Shown here in pieces: positions 10,584 through 22,990 of a stretch of 64,000 bases of DNA (the stretch's first letter is position 1; the number at the start of each line of letters is the position of its first letter). Both the position numbers and the translations under genes were made by a program. Origin of the DNA: Torreya grandis. Taxonomy: Eukaryota > Streptophyta > Pinopsida > Cupressales > Taxaceae. Below the pieces are notes generated by a model, which saw only the letters and a list, made by a program, of their open reading frames with translations, was not told where the DNA came from and made no database searches. Location: NCBI GenBank assembly GCA_037957365.1, contig JARHVA010005357.1, forward strand, positions 483,001 through 547,000. Direction: 5' to 3'.

Positions 10584-11290
10584 ATGAATCTTATCAATTG
10601 AAATACTAGAGGTATGAATAGTAGTAATAGACACAAAATTGTTGATTTAAGGAGGAATAATCACCTTATCATAATAGATATAAAAGAGACTAATATGGAA
10701 GATATTTGTTATAAGATAATAAGGATGAAGTTTGTAAAGATGCATTTGTTTCTAGTGTTATTTTTTTGGGGGCATCCAATGGGATTGCAATTTTTTGAAT
10801 TGATACAGAGGTTAAGGAGGAGATATTGTTCAAAATTTCTCATCATTTGGCTATGATATTCACTAATAAGTATGATGTTTCTATGTGGATTATATCCAAC
10901 ACTTATGTACCTAACTATACCTCAAGAGACACATAAAAATGTGAAATGAGCTTATCATTTTCTACCATAATTTTGAGAACCTATTATGGATAATTTTGGG
11001 AGAATTTAACACTCCATTTTATTTATTGGAAAAGAAAGGGGGAAATCGAGAGTATAATGATATCATAGAATATTTAGTTGAGTTTATATCCATTAAAAAT
11101 TTGGTTCACCTAGAGCTTAGAGGTTCCATATTAACTTGGTCTAATATAAGGTTAAGGGATAACTTGATTTTTGTAAGGTTGGTTAGAATTTTGATTTCAT
11201 ATAATTAGATTATGAAACATTATTTCTACTTGTCCTCTTTGTCTAGAATAGTATCTGATCACAATCCATTATTACTTAAAATTGATGATC
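10584..11290 (+). pseudogene. LINE ORF2 apurinic-like endonuclease, broken
   Basis: This domain nicks target DNA to prime reverse transcription. From ATG at 10584 the frame reads MNLIN*NTRGMNSSNRHKIV, matching the usual start MNIISWNCRGLN...KQKIV with Trp turned into TGA. KET (usually QET) appears near 10690. TYVPNYT (about 10902) matches the VYVPN/VYGPN strand, in a shifted frame. GEFNTPFYLLEKKGGN (from 10999) corresponds to the GDFN active-site strand, with Asp replaced by Glu. SRIVSDHNPLLL (about 11240-11275) is the terminal SDHxP motif with its catalytic His kept. At least two frameshifts separate these blocks. Confidence 0.8.
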
Positions 11291-11770
11291 TATTAAAAAT
11301 GTATAAACTCTTTTTATATTTGAACATATGTAGTTCTAACATCCTAAGCTTAAAGATAAAATCAAGGAATGGTGAGATGAAGATTTTATAAGGAAACCTA
11401 TGTTTAGATTAGTCAAAAAGATTTAAAACAATAAGAGGAATATTAAGATTTAGAAAAAAGTGTTTTTTGGAAATATCTTTGATTATAAAAACTAATCCAA
11501 GATAAGAATTAGCTTAGTTGGAAGAGTAGATAGTTACTAATGGTATGGACCAAGTCACTTTATCTGGATAAAGGAACCTTTGAGGCAAGTATCATAAGAT
11601 TATGTCCAAAGAGGAGAGTTTATCGAGGTTTAAATATAGGTAAATATGTGTCAATAATGGTGATAGTAACACAAAGTTATTCCATCTAACCACTCTTAGG
11701 CATATGATTCATAATAAAATTATGCATATCACAAAAAAATGGGAAGGTAAATTTTGACTTTTAGGTTATT
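11291..11770 (+). pseudogene. LINE ORF2 spacer between endonuclease and RT
   Basis: Plant L1-like ORF2 proteins carry a conserved spacer here. KKVFFGNIFD (about 11456-11485) matches the W-K-x-VFGNIF block, and NGDSNTKLFHLTTLRH (about 11653-11700) matches the (E)GDxNTKFFHxxTxxR block that precedes the RT. Similarity stops near 11760. Confidence 0.7.
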
Positions 11771-12478
11771 GTTGTCACATGAATATTGCACATGTTTGAT
11801 TGATAAGATGATTTGATACAATAATGAGAACATCCTTAAGGTGTAATATATTTAATCATTATGAAAAACCTCTAGATAAAGACAAATTCTTTCATAAAAT
11901 AAATGCACTTGATGTAGGATCAGTTACATCCCTAGAAAAAACTACTAAAATGGACTTATTTATATCTATAACTATGATTTCATTATGGAAAATGGAGTAG
12001 AAGTAACTGTAAATCATAAAATGGTGATACACCAAGTTTAGATATCTCCTGAACTTGATAAAATATCACAGTAAAACCTCTAAAATATTGATTGCTAGCT
12101 TCAAAACACTCACAAACATGATAAAATAGAGGTATGATGAATAAATTAGTTTTCATAAGTGATATAATGTCTAAAATATTCTTCAAAATGATACAAAATA
12201 TATTTATATGCATCTAAAATTTATCTCAAATGAATCAAAAGAGATTGAAATCCATAAAATGCAACTATAATTTTGAACACATTGATTTTACAAGAGAAGA
12301 CATGGTAAATTCAATCTTTTAATGATAATTCAAGGCATACACCAATATTACAATCCTAAAAAAGGAAGATTTTTGTTACACCAAAGAGAGGGTTGATTAA
12401 TACATTTCATAAATAATCATATATATAAGAATACAAGTAGTGGGATTAGAAAAACAACCATAAATTCCCACTATTACA
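11771..12478. other. non-coding DNA between LINE relic and gypsy LTR
   Basis: No coding similarity seen. The RT expected downstream of the LINE spacer is absent. The stretch ends with ttaca (12474-12478), the left flank of the next element, for which no partner copy can be located. Confidence 0.45.
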
Positions 12479-15400
12479 TGTTGGAAATTTAGCCTGTCAA
12501 GGCCAAATTCCAACCCCTGTAATAAAAAAGTTTTAATGGTCATAATATTATCTTGTCCGTCAAGTGAAGAGTGAGATTTTTAGTGTCATTTTCATATTTT
12601 TAAGTGTCTTTTCAAGGGTTTGACAGAGTTTCAAGTGGTTCTATGATCTGAAAGTGTTTTGAGGAAGATGGCAAAAAGAGGATTGTCCATGACTTGTCAT
12701 GAAGTTTTATAGCATATTTCATTATATGGAAGGTATGAAATGAGATATAAACTCAAACATATAATAAAAATTCATACAAATTTCATTTTAATCCTTGTAG
12801 AGGGCTATGATATGCTTATATGACTTTTAGTGGCAGTTTTCCTATTTACAACTATGATTATTTTGGCTAAAAAGACAAATTTTGGTCTTTAAATGTTAAA
12901 TATGGTAATAAAAACCCATTAAATTAGTCAAATTACCTTTTAAAACATTCATGTATATGAATTTATATTGGTCATAAAGTTTCATATTTGGAAAAATTCA
13001 CTTAAGACAAGTTCAAGTGTGAAAAGGGTCTTTTTAAGGCTCCCACATGCCAATTTTGGCCATAAAAATCACTTAATATTTCTCCTAGCATCATGTTTGA
13101 CTCATGTATCTCTTCTCATTCTCTAATTTTGGTTGTGTAATCATAAATTATGAATAAAAATCAAATAAAGGCCATTTTCAAGGATAATTTCAAGCAAAGT
13201 ATGGACTTGTACAACCATTTCATATGATGGAGCTCATGAGCAGAGGGATAATGGCATATCAAATGCTCCCTAATAATTTACAGGAAAAATAATTTGATAT
13301 AGGCTCAAAACTAGTATCTTTCATTCACCTTTATATTTTTAACATAGGGAGAGCCCTTCAAGTTTGTAGATGGTATGACCAAGAGAGAGAAAATCCTAGT
13401 CTATAATATAGGCCAAATAAATTAGACTCAGAGAGCTTCTTGTTGGATTACGTGGTTCTCAAATTGGTTATCTCTCCTTAATTAATCATCCATTTGAATT
13501 CAAGGCATACATCAATAGTCTTACATTTAATAAGGTATCCATTTTTTTATAATTTATCTTCATTAGGGCATCATATCAAGAAAATTCAATTTTGTAGGGT
13601 TTCTCAAGGACATGACTCACCCATCCATGATAGCTATCACAATTGTTTCACATGCGTGATGGTGAAATAATGCTCAAGAAGGAAAGAGAGTGAAGTTATG
13701 TAGTCTACAAGAAAAATATGAATAATTTTATGGTCTATGAGAGAGAAAGGGTTTCAAATATTTCTTGGTTTTATGTTTGTAGGGATCACCTTTATGTTTT
13801 TTTATTTTCCAAGCAAAATTCTCAAAGTTTCTTGAAAAATTCATATGAAAATACCATAATTGTGTTCTCAAGAATATCAAAAGTCTCTTTTACCAAATGT
13901 TAAGTTGTTTTAGCATTTGTTAAGGTACTTAGCATATTATTAGGTTTTAGTTTCACCTTCTTATCCTCTTACAATGGTCCCCAAAATGATATATCAGGTA
14001 GAGGATAACTCTATGCTTGAATAGGACTCTCAATTTGGTCTTGGCACACTCTTATTGTCTCTTGTCACCCCATTTTTGTTTCATCTCCATCCTCACTATC
14101 ATACACAACCATTTAACACTATGTTCATGCTCCTTCCACCCTTCATTCAAGTTTCCCATCCTCTATTCATGGTTTCTCACCTTCCACTCACCTCCATCTC
14201 ATGATTTATTTGTCATAAGGAATAAAAATGGTAGAGGTTGTCATGGTAATTTAATATGAAGATATTAAAACCAAGAAAGCATCATATACAACTAAGAAGG
14301 TGACCTACAGTCATGGCACCAATAGTTAAGTTTTTTCTATCATGAAAGCATAAGCCAAGTCATATAGAGAAGATGTCTTCTTAAATTTATATGCACAAAT
14401 TATTTGATCAAGATAAAACAATAGATGTATAATGATTAAATTAAGTTTTTATCCTTCTTTAGGGCCTAAGTCATACTCAGACCATACAAAAGGTAACCAC
14501 AACCATGATGGTAATGGATGAGATCAAGATAAATATTAGGTCAAATCAAGGATATGAAAAGAGAGGTTAAACTCAAGGATAAATTCAAAAGGAGTGATAA
14601 CATTTGAATATATTTAGAGGAATGATTGAGGTTCTTCAAAGTCTATCTATGATATAATTTTTACAAATGGTAAAATGACTACCTAGAGGTCAAGGAAGGA
14701 CACAACTCATTTTTTGAAAGGTTAACACCATGGTGAAACTATATGAATGAGTTGACAAAGTAGTTAGGAGTCTTAACCTAAGTGATAAATTCAAATGGCA
14801 TAAGCATAATTATACAGCCATTTATTTGAAATCAAGTATTGTTTAGATACATATAGGCCTATTGTCAAGGTAGCCTATAGTAGGTAAGGGTTTCAACCTC
14901 ATCAAAAAGCCTATCAAGATGAAAGGAGATTAAATTGACCATCAAATGCATAGTTAAGCATGGGGACTATTAACATTTAAACATATATAAATAAGGATAC
15001 ATGTGAGGGTTAAATAGGGATAAAGAAACACAAATGTACATCTACACTAGATTAAAGAGTGTTGTTATAGTCAATGAGATGAATAGTATTATGGAAGAGT
15101 TTTTCAAGGTTTGAGACATTCAAGAGAGGTTGTTGAGTTTTTTAGAGATCATTGGAAAAGTGAGGGATTTTTAAATCAATTTTTTTAATTTTTTTCAAAC
15201 TCTCCAAGATTTCTCAAATCATGAATTTTTCCATACAAAGACAACATAGTCATCATGCACAATCAAGAAGGATTAAGGAGAAAGTCATGAGGTGTTATCA
15301 TTTGACATGAAGTTCATAAGGTTTTGGCAAAAATGAAGGTCTCATAAAAGTTTTCAATAATGTTCCAAGCCATATAATTTTGAACACTTAGTGTTAAAGT

Positions 15401-18400
15401 TATTTTTACCTCATGAACATCACCTAAAACCATTATCTACAGGCCTAATTATAAGATAGTGAAGATATTGATAGCAAATGTATTAATGGAGGAGTTTCAT
15501 GTCTTGAAGATTCTACCATAGGAGAAATGTATTTGAATGAAGTCAAAAATATTATAAGGTTTAGTTTCCAAGAAAGTATTCTAGATAATTTCACCTTAAA
15601 ATACTCACCTACAACCATACAAGAGCTATTAGTATAGTACATAGTCATATCCTCATTCTCTTGAATGTCATGAAGTCAAAATGATCAATGTTTGGGTTTA
15701 ATAGAAAAATAAAGGTCATAATATAAATTTATGAATGGGTTAAAAGGATAAAGTTGAATGGCAATCCAAAAAACCAAGGACTCAGCCAAGATCTCTTCAA
15801 ACACCCACCTATAGCCATACGAATACAATCATATCTTTAAGTTAAAATAAGATGAAGGCACAGTGTTTCATAAGGAGTTTCATTATGGTATAGAGGATAC
15901 ATATTCAGATATGGATAATTTAAGGTCAAGTCATGCTATATGCTACTCTCAAAGACAAACTACAGTCAGACCACTTTACCAATGTAGCCTATAACCATTT
16001 AAATGATAAGCTCCTCTTACATAGTCATATGCTAGTAACTAAGACCATCCACTAAAGAGTGAGGCTTGTGAGATCTTAAGAAAGTAAAATTGATATTTTT
16101 ACATCTATAAAAACTTCATCAAGAGTAATAAGGTACTATCAATTACATGAAAGTACTTTCTACAATAGTTGTATGGATCTTGACTGTGAAAGAGCCTAAT
16201 AACATAGTTTAGGGTGTTAAATGTATAGAAGGAACATATGAGGGAGGTTTAAAATGGTTTAAAGAGTCATAAAAATATAAAATCATGGTTAAATATCAAT
16301 TATACACATCAAAACCTTGAAAACACCACCTACAATAATAGGGTCTCATTGTTATAATGAATTTTCTTAAAGACCTAAGGTCATACATGGGTTGCATAAG
16401 GTTGAAAGTTGACAAATGGAGAATTAAACCATTTAAATGAAGACAATCATGTTTCATGAAAGAAATATCCATAATTTTAAATCTCAAGACAAGGTGTAAA
16501 AGAGAAGAAACATAGGCATAGGCCTAGTGAGACTTGAAAATGCAAGTAGTTCAAGGTAACTTTTAGTAAAATGGTCCTATAGGCCAAAATATGCATCCTC
16601 TAAGCATGAAATTTGGTGGAGTTGGTACTTGTGACTTGATAAACCTATAAAAAAATATTTTTTATGTAATTTTAGGAGGGTATATATTGATTATTTTTAC
16701 ATAATCATTAGCCTATCTAATCATACTCAGACTTGGAGCAGGCAAGTTTATTAAGGTGCATACAAGTAAAAAAGAGGGTTTAAAATTAATTAAAATGTAT
16801 TTTAAAGCATGAAAATATTTTTTAAAATCATATAATACATTTATTAGGTTATTAAAATCTATAATATATGCAAACCATGCCCTTCAAGGCTAAATAAAGT
16901 AGGCAAGACTAAAATCCTATAAGCACACAATCATACTATTATAATTTGACATGATATTTTATTCATTTTATGGAAATTAAGACATCGTGGAGGGTAATTT
17001 TATCCTTGTAAAAGTTTTTTGATTGAATTAATAAATCTTATTTTTTATAACCTTCCCAGGCTTCTTTCTTGTATACACAATCTTGGTAGCCTCTTGAAGC
17101 CCAACTTCACCATGTAGAGATCTTGAAGAGATTTTTGAATGGGAAATAATTAATTTAATTTATCATGAGGGGTTAAATATAATAAATTTTCATGTCAAGT
17201 GGTTTCCCATTATAGGTATGTACATTATGAATAATCCTTAAGAGGATCTAGACCTCTAAAACCTTACAAAACCCTCATAACCACCTAATAGAGAAAATAA
17301 TCTAGATTTTATATCCATTTGATGAATTTGAACTATAAAATAAAATTTAAGGTCTTTTCAACTCCATTTATCACCTCCATGACTAGTTGGTCGGCATGTG
17401 TAGCACCTTAGCTATATGGATTAAGCAAAAAAAAGTCAATTTTGAGTCTAAAATAAAGGGAATAAAGGGTAATTAAAAATTCAAATTATTTGATAAGAAA
17501 TATATGATCCTAAAATCTCTTAAGTAATTATAAATCTATAAAAAACTTGTCATTTATTTCATTTCCATGGGTAGATAGGCCTCAAATTCATTGTTCCTCT
17601 TCTTTATACTAGTTGCTGATTGCAGAGCAGGAAGGATCTAGGAAACAATGGGAGCCTAGAAGTCAAGGTAAAGAGTTGTTTCTATGTAGGGTGAAGGAGA
17701 ATGACTTGGTCAAGCCTATATCATGACTATAAATCATCATATACAGGTAATTAGTTTTGAAAATACTATATATGAACCTCTAAAATCATCATGAAGTCAA
17801 GATATTGAAAAAACTATGCAGACATCTATTCTCATTCTTGATATCACAAGATAAGGCCATCATAAGGGGGTAGAAAGAGCTAAATAAAGGTCATGAGGGC
17901 ACTCAAAATCATCATGAATATCATCATCAGGTTTTAATAGACATGTATGCTAATTTTGACCCATAGGGAAGTAGTATAATTGATCATCTTGGCCAAAGAG
18001 TACCAAACAATACATAAAGAGCTTGTTTTCCACTTTGAGATAAGATTTCACATGCTCACCATAGTACAAACATTTTTCATGGAAAGATAATTAATTTGGT
18101 TTGGGGAGTTAAAGGGTATAATACACTAAAATTTTGTGGCATTGGTTTATAGTTTTAGGTTCTGAGATTTATGAACAATTGTTAAGATCCCATATCACTC
18201 TTAAACCCTTGTAAACCCTCACTAGTAGACCTGTTTGTAGAGATTTGAAAAAGTATACATCCAAAATCATTAAATACTCTTAACTATCACTTGGATAATG
18301 AATAATAATTTCATATATTCATTTTCATGGCCATTAGTTGTATGGATCTGGTATAAAATAGGTTTTTGAGATTAAAAAACATAACAAATAAGGTACAAGG

Positions 18401-19888
18401 CAATTTACATGAAATCCAATCCATGGAGATCAAATTTTTGCACTTATTCTTCATCCTAAAAAATCATCTGATCAAAAATATACCTATAAGTTTCCTTTTA
18501 ATCTCATCCAAAATAGACACTCTATAGGAAAGGAAAGGAAAATCTATCTAGTCCACTTGTTTGACTAACTTACAAATGTTTCAATCTAAAAAGGACCCAT
18601 TTCATGACTTAAGGAAAATTTTAATGTCTTTATTTCATTATTTTTTTAGGTTTTAATGGTATTTTTCATGTTCTAATGGCCACCAATCATAAAAATTTAG
18701 GTTACTAGGCCTAATTTGGCCTAATAGGCCTATTTAATCAATCAAGTAAAGAAGATTGGTGTAGATGATTATTTATATGATCTAATTTGGAGTTTTCATG
18801 CCTCTTCATCTATTCCACATCATAAAATACTGATCCTTGAGGTCATCTACATGTTCAACTAGTCATTAGGATGAGTTAACTTTCCTTCAATTGCTTCATC
18901 CTCATGCACAACTCATCTTGAGTTCCAACTCATAAGCCAACTTACTTCCACATCTATTACATAAATAAAGAATGGAATAAAATTCTAAATGAGGATATTT
19001 GATAATAAAATATGGTCCCACCACCTTGTTTTCAATGCCAAAATATCATGCAAAGTTCATGCAATTATCATGAAAGACACTAAACATAAGGAGATGTCTA
19101 GAAAGGCTATTGTTTGTAAATTATAAATAAAAATTGAATTGAGTTAATATATATTTGACTTCTCATTCTCTCCTCTACACCACATTGTTAAGAGATTCTC
19201 TATTTTTTTATTCAAGCCTTTAGGCCATTTTTGTAGATCCCTTAGTCTAGTATAGACAAACTATATAGAAATTATAACTTGCACAAGAAGTCAATAAAGA
19301 TAGTTGTTATAGATTCATTATTGGTTGTAGTGTGTAATTTTGATTATTAATTTTCATATAAGTGTGATAATTATCTCCTTTTTTAGGTCTTTTACTCACC
19401 TAATACTATGATTTCATCCTTTATTGGTCACTTTTAGAGTTAAGAATAGAAATTGTGTTAAAAAATGTTAGTATGTAGTGTCTTTAGAGACCTTCATTCC
19501 TCATCTTTCAAATTACAAACCTTATTTAAAACCTTCATTTGAAACATTAATGTTTATGAATAATATAATAAATTAATTTTGACAAAATTTTCAATTTTTA
19601 TACATATGTGTGCCTAAGTTTTAAAGTTTATAGAGGATCAATCATTATTCAAGTGCATTACCATCATAGTATAGATTTACCATTTAGTTTCTTTACTCTT
19701 TTCATCCCAACATCAAATAGGTTTAGTAATTGATCCTAATTTCACATATTCACAGGAGCTAGCCTCAAAACTAGAGGTTTAGTCTAGCTATAGTTATCCC
19801 ATAGCATTAATCCATTTCAATGTTAGTCCATATATGAATCATATCCAAGTAGTATGATTTCAACAAGGTGTTATCTAGGTTGCTAACA
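12479..19888 (+). repeat. 5' LTR, about 7.4 kb
   Basis: Begins TGTTGGAAATTTAGCC and is followed at 19892 by a primer-binding-site-like sequence. Bases 12479-19488 have a colinear copy at 30432-36408 plus 41421-42300. One 79-base stretch (14281 on, compared with 32167 on) has about 86 % identity by eye. The last 400 bases have no copy because the 3' LTR stops at 42300. A loose motif of the form CCTAYARYCAT recurs through it (near 14301, 14872, 15605, 15805, 15990, 16323). At more than 7 kb this is very long for an LTR. Open frames inside it (for example 13718-13903 and 14017-14259) are not conserved in the other LTR and are chance. Confidence 0.8.
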
Positions 19889-19891
19889 CTT

Positions 19892-19909
19892 GTGGCATAC
19901 CCAGTGGGA
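19892..19909 (+). other. primer-binding site candidate
   Basis: TGGCATACCCAGTGGGAC starts with the obligatory TGG (complement of a tRNA CCA end) and resembles the lysine-tRNA type used by many plant gypsy elements, with CG positions eroded to CA and TA. Its position just after CTAACACTTG supports an LTR end near 19888. Confidence 0.6.
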
Positions 19910-19926
19910 CTACTTATTCACATGAA

Positions 19927-20917
19927 TTGAAGCATATATCTACATATTTAAGTATAGTATCAAGATTCAAGGTGTCATTTTCATTTTTATATACATTTTA
20001 TGCCACTAATAGTGGTTACATGATCCTCTTCCAAATGGAAAGAGATAAAGTTTTTAGAGTTGTATTTTTAATAAGTAAAGAAAAAAAAGCTTCTCAGACC
20101 TATCCAAATCCTACACCACCAATTTACCCTATTAGTGCCCAAATAACTTATCTTATCTAGACAAATATTGTTCATCCAAACATTATTGTAAATCCCATAC
20201 CCTAGATCATTATTCCCAAAAGGCAAGCCTTTGTGATTTTTAATGGGGGTAGTGCCCTGAACATCAATCAATTTGATGATATTCTAGATGTTGCCTTGAA
20301 TTTTATTCCTTATTTTATAGGTGAAAATATAGTTACTCCTATAGAGCATATTGTATATATATCTAACCTTTATTCATTGCATAATGTGACTCAAGAAAAT
20401 GTAGCTATGAGGTTATTGGCAACCTCATTCAAAGAAAAGGCACTTCAGTGGTATAGAGGATTGACACCATCATCCATTAATAGTTGGGATGCATTTGAAG
20501 AAGTCTTGTGCAATCAATTTGAGGATAAAAGTGATACTCTTTCATTGGTGGAGAATCTTACTATAATTAAGAGGTTTCCTCAATAATTCATGGTGGATTT
20601 CAACTATAGGTTTTAGAAAATTTGGAATAGAATCCCTGTAGTAATTAAACCTATCCTAACTATGCATTTTTATACTATCTAAAATCTCTCAATTCAGATG
20701 TGGTGGTCATGATCCAATCCATTAGAGGAAATACTTTACTAGAGGCTTATGAAGTATCCATAAGGGCTAAAAATTACTTAATACAAGTAGGTAATTTGTT
20801 TTCCAGACCACATATGCCTCTATTTCTAAATATTCATCCTCTTACTCCTACTGTTGCTCCAATTCTAGATTTATCAAGTCTTTATCAAATAGAGGGTAAA
20901 TAGATTGATAGATTGGG
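19927..20917 (+). pseudogene. gypsy gag, copy A, broken
   Basis: Gag of the 7-kb-LTR element. One frame runs from 19927 through several stops; the longest open part is 20233-20586 (117 codons). It shows the gypsy Gag capsid signature: LLATSFKEKALQWYRGL, then SINSWDAFEEVLCNQF (about 20484-20530), the W-x2-F...F pattern of retrotransposon gag domains, then LTIIKRFPQ. After the stop at 20584 the same frame continues FMVDFNYRF*KIWNRIP. Copy B has lost this whole part. Confidence 0.8.
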
Positions 20918-21890
20918 GAAGATAGAGAGTCTACTTAAGCCTAAAAACAACAAATTGGTAGCAATGGAAAGGTAACAAGCTCCACCTTATAGACCTTACT
21001 GGAATCTCAATCAAAATTACCAATAAAATAGGCCTCCATATCATTCCAACTAGTAAGGACAAGGGCATAATTATTAATCAAGGAAATACAATCCCAATAC
21101 TCCAAGAAATTTTAGAGCCATAGTGCTAACTCATAGCAACTATGCCAAATAATGCCAATGAAACAATCAGTGGGATCAAAAAAATAACATGGCAATGGAT
21201 CTAACTGTTAATATTTTTCAATAGTCTTATATGTAACAAAGTTCATCTCCTCTTTCACATGACAATCAAATACCTTATCAACATAAGGAAGCTTCTCTAC
21301 CACATGGAGACATTTTTTCTTTCACTCAACCTGAAGTGAAAAATCAGCAAGGAGAAGGTATTAGTAAATCACCTACTGAAACCACATTTATTAACTTCTA
21401 AGAAGGTGAGAATACATTTGATCATATGGAAATAAATCAAGGCCAAAATATGTCCAATGTTGATAATTATATTTCATCACATACTAGATCTAATAAATGG
21501 TCAATTGGTGAAGGTTTAGAGCCTAAAAAGGTATCTCCTCTTCCTTCTCAACCACCTCAAAATACCACCACTCAATATGTGCCTCAAAATACATCAAATA
21601 AATATGTATAATATGGTAAGTTATATAATTTAAAGGGTATTTTAATTCCATAATTCACACAATATTTAGGTAGCATGTTTACTCCTAAATTGCATCGTAG
21701 GACAACCACTTCTCCACTTAGTATTATACATTAAATGAAGGACTCTATGTATATTTATATGTGGGATGCACTATTGATTCTAGGTTAAAATGACCTTTTG
21801 TAAGAAGAGATTTCAAAGCTCAATGTCTCAAATAGACAACCAAAAAGAGAAAGAGTAAGTGTTGTTCTAATAAATTCAAATCAAGTTATT
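20918..21890 (+). pseudogene. gag tail and linker, copy A
   Basis: Pro/Gln/Asn-rich region between capsid and protease. Readable strings include PYRPYWNLNQNYQ (about 20988) and DHMEINQGQNMSNVDN (about 21420), colinear with 26384-27370 of copy B. No CCHC zinc knuckle is visible; Tat-like Gags often lack a clear one. Conservation between A and B makes the open frame 21426-21611 a genuine protein fragment, not noise. Confidence 0.7.
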
Positions 21891-22330
21891 AATCCTCAAT
21901 ATCCAAAGCTGGTAGATCCACCTCCTTTTTATCTTTTAGTTGTCATAAGATATTATCTAGTTCATAATTATATGATTGATACTGGGGTTAGTACCTCTAT
22001 CATACCCAAATCAATAGATGACAAACTAAGAATTAGTATGATCCTCATGAGAAAGTATTATTGAAATTATATGGGTATCTTACAAATACTATATGTTTTT
22101 TGAGATATCTTAAGGTCATACTTTTTTCTTGTCCATATTTTACCATAACACAAGATTTAGTTATTGTTGATTTACCTCCTTACTTTGCACTATGCTTATC
22201 CATAGATTTAACTACTAAGATAGGAGGATATATTTCTTCTTATTGGTCCTACATGGTTTCTATAACTAGTTATGGAACCAAAATAATAATAAGTTCTAAG
22301 CCTATTTATATATTCCACCTATAACCTTAT
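21891..22330 (+). pseudogene. gypsy protease, copy A, broken
   Basis: Aspartic protease region. PPPFYLLVVIRYYLVHNYMIDTGVSTSIIPKS (around 21919-22015) contains the catalytic DTG (Asp at 21978-21980). Past a frameshift it continues KLYGYLTN...VIVDLPPYFALCL (22064-22195), a block also found in copy B and in the minus-strand element at 62150-62590. The D-T-G triad itself is intact, but the frame is broken. Confidence 0.8.
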
Positions 22331-22570
22331 ATGCTAGACATGTCAAGTGTGAATTGTAGTATCTCAAAAGAAGATGAACATACCAGTGATCAAGAACTTT
22401 CCAAGTCACTTGAAGGCATACTAGATCTACTCATTGATGAGTGGGATAATAATAATCATAGATATGACCCCTAAAAAATTATTTAATAATTAGGTATTGG
22501 TGTCTACCATATACATGAAGAAGGTGATTTAATGCCCAGTCCCACTAGCTTAATGTAGGATTAAGGAGTG

Positions 22571-22990
22571 TGAAATTTGTACTTTGATGGATCCAAATAA
22601 AATAATGGAAGTGGGGATATTGTAATGTTGGTTTCTACTCAAAATCAAAGGTATTACTCTTATTATATTTTAATTTAGTTGTGCATCAAATACTGTAGAG
22701 TATGAAGCTCTTATTCATGACCTATAATAGGCTTTAAAAAGGGGTATTAAGCTTTTTCAAGTGAAAGGTGATAGTGAATTGGTAGTGCAACAAGCTAGAG
22801 GTTTGAGTGCAAAAAATAATATTCTTCTAAAGTACTATAAACATAGATTTTGGGACCTTATATAATAATTTTAGGCATTTTATATTCACTCCATTCCTAA
22901 AGGAGCCAATCAGAATGCAGATAAACTAGCTACCATAAGAACACAATATGATATTGTGGATCATCTCAAGGAAAATAAATATCAGTCCCA
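22571..22990 (+). pseudogene. extra (archaeal-like) RNase H upstream of RT, copy A
   Basis: A second RNase H of the type found in Tat/Ogre elements and plant retroviral-like lineages, here lying between protease and RT. Blocks in order: *NLYFDGSK with first Asp at 22586-22588 (Trp before it turned into TGA), NTVEYEALIHDL (about 22690-22725, Glu kept), KGDSELVVQQARGL (about 22765-22805, Asp kept), YIHSIPKGANQNADKLATIRTQYDI (about 22880-22955, Asp kept). All four acidic residues expected of the active site are therefore still encoded, though stops interrupt the domain. Copy B has lost two of them. The ordinary RNase H of the same element lies after the RT at 24281-24720, so the element had two. 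Confidence 0.8.

Larger units (their letters stand above)
9951..11770 (+). mobile_element. L1-type LINE relic, RT missing
   Basis: A non-LTR retrotransposon remnant on the + strand. The endonuclease and the spacer that follows it in L1-like ORF2 are recognisable in several frames, but no RT, zinc knuckle or poly(A) tail follows. LINE copies are normally truncated at the 5' end, so loss of the 3' half points to a later deletion or recombination. The purine-rich stretch 9951-10583 may be the preceding untranslated or ORF1-end region, with no family match that I can make. Confidence 0.75.

Noticed and set aside
14017..14259. 80-codon open frame in the giant LTR as a possible extra gene
   Set aside because: The colinear copy at 31900-32140 is interrupted and shifted, so there is no sign of protein conservation.
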